Assembly (NCBI GenBank): GCA_020631235.1
Contig: JAHDHQ010000026.1
Location: 1-56,626 of the forward strand
Direction of reading: 5' to 3'
Origin: Saprospiraceae bacterium
Lineage (GTDB): Bacteria; Bacteroidota; Bacteroidia; Chitinophagales; Saprospiraceae
Length of the DNA stretch: 56,626 nucleotides
The position numbers were made by a program, and so were the translations under genes. Shown here piece by piece: positions 53,976 through 56,626 of the stretch; within the stretch, counting starts at the first letter, position 1; each line of letters begins with the position of its first letter. The notes under the pieces are model-generated. The model worked only from the letters and a program-made list of their open reading frames with translations. It had not been told where the DNA came from and searched no databases.

Positions 53976-55226
53976 TTATTTGTGTATTATAACTGGTTTA
54001 GAGGCTATTTCATCCTCGTTAATAATGAGCAAACGATGCAGACCTGAGCTGAGATTTTGGATATTTATCTTATCGTGAGGAGCTTGAAGTTTCTTCGCTA
54101 AGATTAGCTTTCCTGCTCCATCTAGGATTAAGAGTTCAGCATTTTTTGCTTGACCACTTATCGTCAAGAAATCAGAAGCCGGATTTGGAAAAATTTCAAT
54201 ATTTAGTGATGAAAAATCTTTATCAATATTATTTACCAGGCCAAGTGAAGTTTTTTCCAAAGTTGTTATTCCAGTGCTTGAACCTTCAAAATCGTAAAAT
54301 ACTATCTTAAAAAGTTCGCCATGCTTAGTTTTAACAAACTGAGCTCTTTCTGAATCAATGATCCATCCAATATTAAAATCGAAAAATTTCCAATCGTGAC
54401 CAATGGTCTTAGGAGATGATGAATATAAATCTTTATAATCACTTTCTGTAACATTGGCTGGATCCACTCCTTGAGCAACCACTCCTTTAGTATTAGGGCC
54501 TAATAAAACACCCGTTACGGTATAGTCTACCAATGTTCCATTGCCATCATCTATAGAAGTTGAGTAACGTTGGAAAATTAGATCATAGTTATAAGGAATA
54601 GAAACGATTTGCTCATCGCGTAAAGAAAAGTAGACAAGAGAGTTTTCTCCAGCATCATTTTTTGCTATGGTTTTACTGATTTCATTAGTTCCATCTAAAT
54701 TGGCGTACTTGAAAGAATAAACTCCATCAATTAAAGAGGTAATAGTCAACTTTAAGAAATCTCCTTGTCTATCCTGAATGACAAATATTTTATTTCCTTC
54801 AACAACATTAAGCGCTGGATTATACTCTCCCCAGCCGTAATCAAATGGTGATTGAGGATCTTTGATACTATTAAAAGCACCTTCAATCCAATTTTCTTTT
54901 TGGTTGTAGAGTATTGCTTCATCATTAAAAGAAGATATATCATCTATTGTTTGGTTCCAATCAGTAATATCAGTTACAAATAATTTTAAACCAGTTTCCA
55001 TGAGTGAAGATGACTCATTAATAAATATACCAGCATCTTGGACACCCGCATTGGAAAAGGCTATGTCCCAAGCATCGTTTTCAATTTGTATAGTCTCACC
55101 CGAAGAAATATCAAAGTAAGCTTGTTGGCTATATGATGGACCAACAGAAACTTCAAGTATCTGGGCATTTAAGTATGATTTAAATGCGATTGATAGAAAA
55201 AGAAAAAAGAACACATGATTACGCAT
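53976..55226 (-). CDS. T9SS-secreted protein with two HmuY-like units
   Basis: A 416-residue secreted protein with a signal peptide (to about residue 22), two tandem units similar to HmuY, the heme-binding lipoprotein of Porphyromonas, and a T9SS type A sorting domain (IEIFPNPASDFLTISGQ to VIIHK). Unit 1 (about 45-185) has NDAWDIAFSNAG and RQGDFLKLTITSLIDGVYSFKYA; unit 2 (about 205-335) has IPYNYDLIFQRYSTSI and TKHGELFKIVFYDFEG. HmuY is normally a lipoprotein with one unit; here T9SS attachment replaces the lipid anchor. The heme-ligand residues cannot be assigned by eye. It is co-oriented with the downstream receptor. Confidence 0.72.
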   Translation of the reverse strand: MRNHVFFFLFLSIAFKSYLNAQILEVSVGPSYSQQAYFDISSGETIQIENDAWDIAFSNAGVQDAGIFINESSSLMETGLKLFVTDITDWNQTIDDISSFNDEAILYNQKENWIEGAFNSIKDPQSPFDYGWGEYNPALNVVEGNKIFVIQDRQGDFLKLTITSLIDGVYSFKYANLDGTNEISKTIAKNDAGENSLVYFSLRDEQIVSIPYNYDLIFQRYSTSIDDGNGTLVDYTVTGVLLGPNTKGVVAQGVDPANVTESDYKDLYSSSPKTIGHDWKFFDFNIGWIIDSERAQFVKTKHGELFKIVFYDFEGSSTGITTLEKTSLGLVNNIDKDFSSLNIEIFPNPASDFLTISGQAKNAELLILDGAGKLILAKKLQAPHDKINIQNLSSGLHRLLIINEDEIASKPVIIHK

Positions 55227-55552
55227 AAGAATGTTTTATCAGTTAAATAATAACTAAACATAAATTTTTTGTGCTATTTTTTGTGCGTGGTTTTTTTCCT
55301 TATTTTTTACAGAATTGATTTATTACAATGCGATTACATTGGTCTTACATTTCGATGACAAATCGTACTTAATTTAGAAATATTTAGTGTTAATAAGTTA
55401 GTATTCATACTTTGTTTTAAAAGGGTTATCTAAAATAATTCTGGAATAGCATACTTTCTTGCAGGGTTTTCAACGTGTTAATATTTGAGCTGATTATTGG
55501 TTTATTGTATTTAAGTTTAGATCGCGTTTCAAGGCATGCTAAGCGTTTAATT
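55227..55552 (-). promoter_or_regulatory. 326-base upstream region of the HmuY-like gene: candidate -7 box and tandem 11-base direct repeats
   Basis: Read leftward, TATGTTTA (55262-55255) is one base off TAnnTTTG, 29 bases before the HmuY-like ATG. Immediately upstream lie two identical 11-base repeats, ATTTTTTGTGC at 55264-55274 and 55276-55286 (plus-strand reading), one base apart, a 12-base period covering the -20 to -40 region. A regulator dimer or a LytTR/Crp-like factor could bind there. The rest, to 55552, shows nothing else recognisable. Confidence 0.4.
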
Positions 55553-56035
55553 TTAGGTTATTTTAAGCAAAAACCGTTCGATTTGTCTTCGATGCCTGAG
55601 GATATGGACAATGGCATGTTCGAATAATGTTTCGACATCATAGTGATGATTCCATTTTGTGCGTATTTGTTTAGTCGCATCTTTTTCGCTCAATGTAATG
55701 TCTGGATAGTCGCTAAAGAGTTGCTCATTAAAACTAAACATTTTTTGTAGAGCTTCTATATAGGCTGAAGTATCATGGAGCGTAATGTTGGTCGCAAAAG
55801 CTATTTCTTCTCCTAGGTGCTGCCTAATGCAAATAACATAGTTATATCCTGAGGAAAGGACATGACTGAGAATAGTTTGAATCGATCTACAGTCTTGATC
55901 CTTGGTTTCTGGATCTACTATATGGGTTAATTGGAAATTATTTATAGGCTTAATGAGTAAAATGAGTTCATTAAGTGCTTTTTCATATTCATCTAATAAA
56001 GCTCCAATCGCTCCATTATCTCTATATTTTTGCAT
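55553..56035 (-). CDS. DinB-family protein
   Basis: A 160-residue four-helix protein of the DinB/YfiT-like superfamily. The likely metal-binding His residues are in TILSHVLSSGYNY, EHAIVHILRHRRQIERF and WNHHYD. The DinB fold includes thiol-dependent S-transferases and proteins of unknown role; the substrate cannot be predicted. It follows the 56045 lipoprotein gene with a 9-base gap on the same strand. Confidence 0.85.
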   Translation of the reverse strand: MQKYRDNGAIGALLDEYEKALNELILLIKPINNFQLTHIVDPETKDQDCRSIQTILSHVLSSGYNYVICIRQHLGEEIAFATNITLHDTSAYIEALQKMFSFNEQLFSDYPDITLSEKDATKQIRTKWNHHYDVETLFEHAIVHILRHRRQIERFLLKIT

Positions 56036-56044
56036 AGTTAGGCT

Positions 56045-56482
56045 TTAAAGAGGAAAAGTGTATGTTTCGTTTTTGGGTTTAGTATTTCCGCCTGTCATGT
56101 TTTTTATTTCCCCAAATTTTCGCTTCATTTCCTTGATGATGTCTTTGCCGCAAAGGATGGCTGCATCTAACTTTTCATTGATGTTTTGTTTAGCCTTAAT
56201 AAAGGTATGTTTTACCACTTCGCCTTGCTCACTTATTTCCATTTGTAGGATGACCTCACCTCTGTGGCTCTGAAAACATTGTTGTTTTAGTCGATTGATC
56301 AGTATGTGGATGTTGTTGTTTCTGATTTCTTCCTCTTTATTATCTTTTTCTTTGGTTTTGGCGGGTTTTGTAGTAGTGGGATCATTTACATTGGAAGTGT
56401 TACTATCTGTCTGGCAAGATGATAGGCTAATAGTAAACATCAGCAATAGGACTACCTTTTTAATGGATAATGGTTGCTTCAT
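56045..56482 (-). CDS. Lipoprotein with TonB/AgmX-like C-terminal pattern
   Basis: A 145-residue lipoprotein with lipobox SLSSC (Cys23), a charged Thr/Lys/Glu-rich linker (about 30-55) and a C-terminal half with GEVILQMEISEQGEVVKHTFIKAKQNINEKLDAAILCG, a pattern of energy-transducer (TonB C-terminal) or AgmX/PglI-like domains, in which GxVxxxxxIxxxGxV recurs. The trailing GGNTKPKNETYTFPL is unusual. Unknown function. It is the first gene before DinB. Confidence 0.6.
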   Translation of the reverse strand: MKQPLSIKKVVLLLMFTISLSSCQTDSNTSNVNDPTTTKPAKTKEKDNKEEEIRNNNIHILINRLKQQCFQSHRGEVILQMEISEQGEVVKHTFIKAKQNINEKLDAAILCGKDIIKEMKRKFGEIKNMTGGNTKPKNETYTFPL

Positions 56483-56572
56483 TGGGAATAATCAACAGAA
56501 GCAAATTAGCCATTAAAATTTAATTTTTCTTAGAATGAGCTAAAGATTTTTTTTTGAAGTCATTTGTTGTTT

Positions 56573-56611
56573 AAAAAAGAGGCTGTCTCAAATCGAGATA
56601 GTCTCTTTTTT
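56573..56611. terminator. Intrinsic terminator at the right edge
   Basis: AGAGGCTGTCTC (56578-56589) pairs with GAGATAGTCTCT (56595-56606), two G-T pairs included, around a 5-base loop, with A residues before and T residues after. It can act in both directions and probably ends a gene beyond the window. Confidence 0.8.
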
Positions 56612-56626
56612 ATTTATGCTTAATGA

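Noticed and set aside
1-56626. Mobile elements, CRISPR arrays, toxin-antitoxin or phage-defence genes
   Set aside because: I found no transposase, integrase, regularly spaced repeats or recognised defence domains; gene order reads as stable chromosome.

Overview
The window looks like a chromosomal segment from a free-living, probably marine or aquatic, member of the Bacteroidota, most likely near the Saprospiria. The reasons are: about ten proteins end in a Por/type IX secretion (T9SS type A) sorting domain with the NPxxD-like block and a C-terminal Lys/Arg tail; many lipoproteins carry LxxC-type lipoboxes; there is a LytTR regulator paired with a propeller-type LytS-like kinase; the DNA is AT-rich; genes lack clear Shine-Dalgarno sequences; and several genes are preceded by TAnnTTTG-like -7 boxes, the Bacteroidota promoter type. 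The class assignment is an inference. I see no insertion sequence, prophage, CRISPR array or rRNA operon.

Layout. 15-6980: a lytic transglycosylase, a MarC-type membrane protein, and a leftward block with an alpha/beta hydrolase, an AlkD-like protein, a peroxiredoxin-like protein, two T9SS cargo proteins and a TIGR03643 protein. 7100-14142: a large cysteine-rich T9SS protein, diverging from a LytTR response regulator and propeller kinase pair. 14156-17227: a translationally coupled photolyase operon made of a photolyase/cryptochrome, a 48-residue DUF2256 zinc-ribbon gene, and a PhrB/DPRP-type protein that has lost all four Fe-S ligands. 17331-24030: leftward genes for a T9SS protein, a small membrane protein, a BNR/GEVED surface protein and an ABC ATPase/permease pair. 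24248-27272: several poorly known proteins and an endonuclease/exonuclease/phosphatase family enzyme.

27357-33975 is the most informative stretch. A tRNA-Leu(GAG) diverges from a complete tryptophan operon, trpE-G-D-(C-F fusion)-B-A. Between them lies what reads as a full ribosome-mediated transcription attenuator: a 19-codon leader ORF with tandem Trp codons (27504-27563), a 1:2 hairpin, a competing 2:3 antiterminator pairing, and a perfect 10-bp terminator hairpin with a T tract that ends four bases before the trpE start codon.

34022-42640: a convergent pair of paralogous lipoproteins with a ClpP/crotonase-like signature, several T9SS cargo proteins, a putative outer-membrane protein and a group II PLP decarboxylase with a TTG start. 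42780-48433: an oxidoreductase, a secreted subtilisin, and an overlapping five-gene operon of LVIVD-type and small lipoproteins around an outer-membrane barrel-like protein. 48601-56482: HMG-CoA synthase (mevalonate pathway), small membrane proteins with lgt, an EGF-like lipoprotein, a probable heme-uptake pair (TonB-dependent receptor plus a T9SS-secreted protein with two HmuY-like units), a DinB-family protein and a lipoprotein.

Functionally, the window mixes housekeeping metabolism (tryptophan, isoprenoids, lipoprotein maturation, DNA photorepair) with a heavy cell-surface and secreted repertoire. Starts were revised from the longest open frame where signal peptides, ATG codons or overlaps argued for it.
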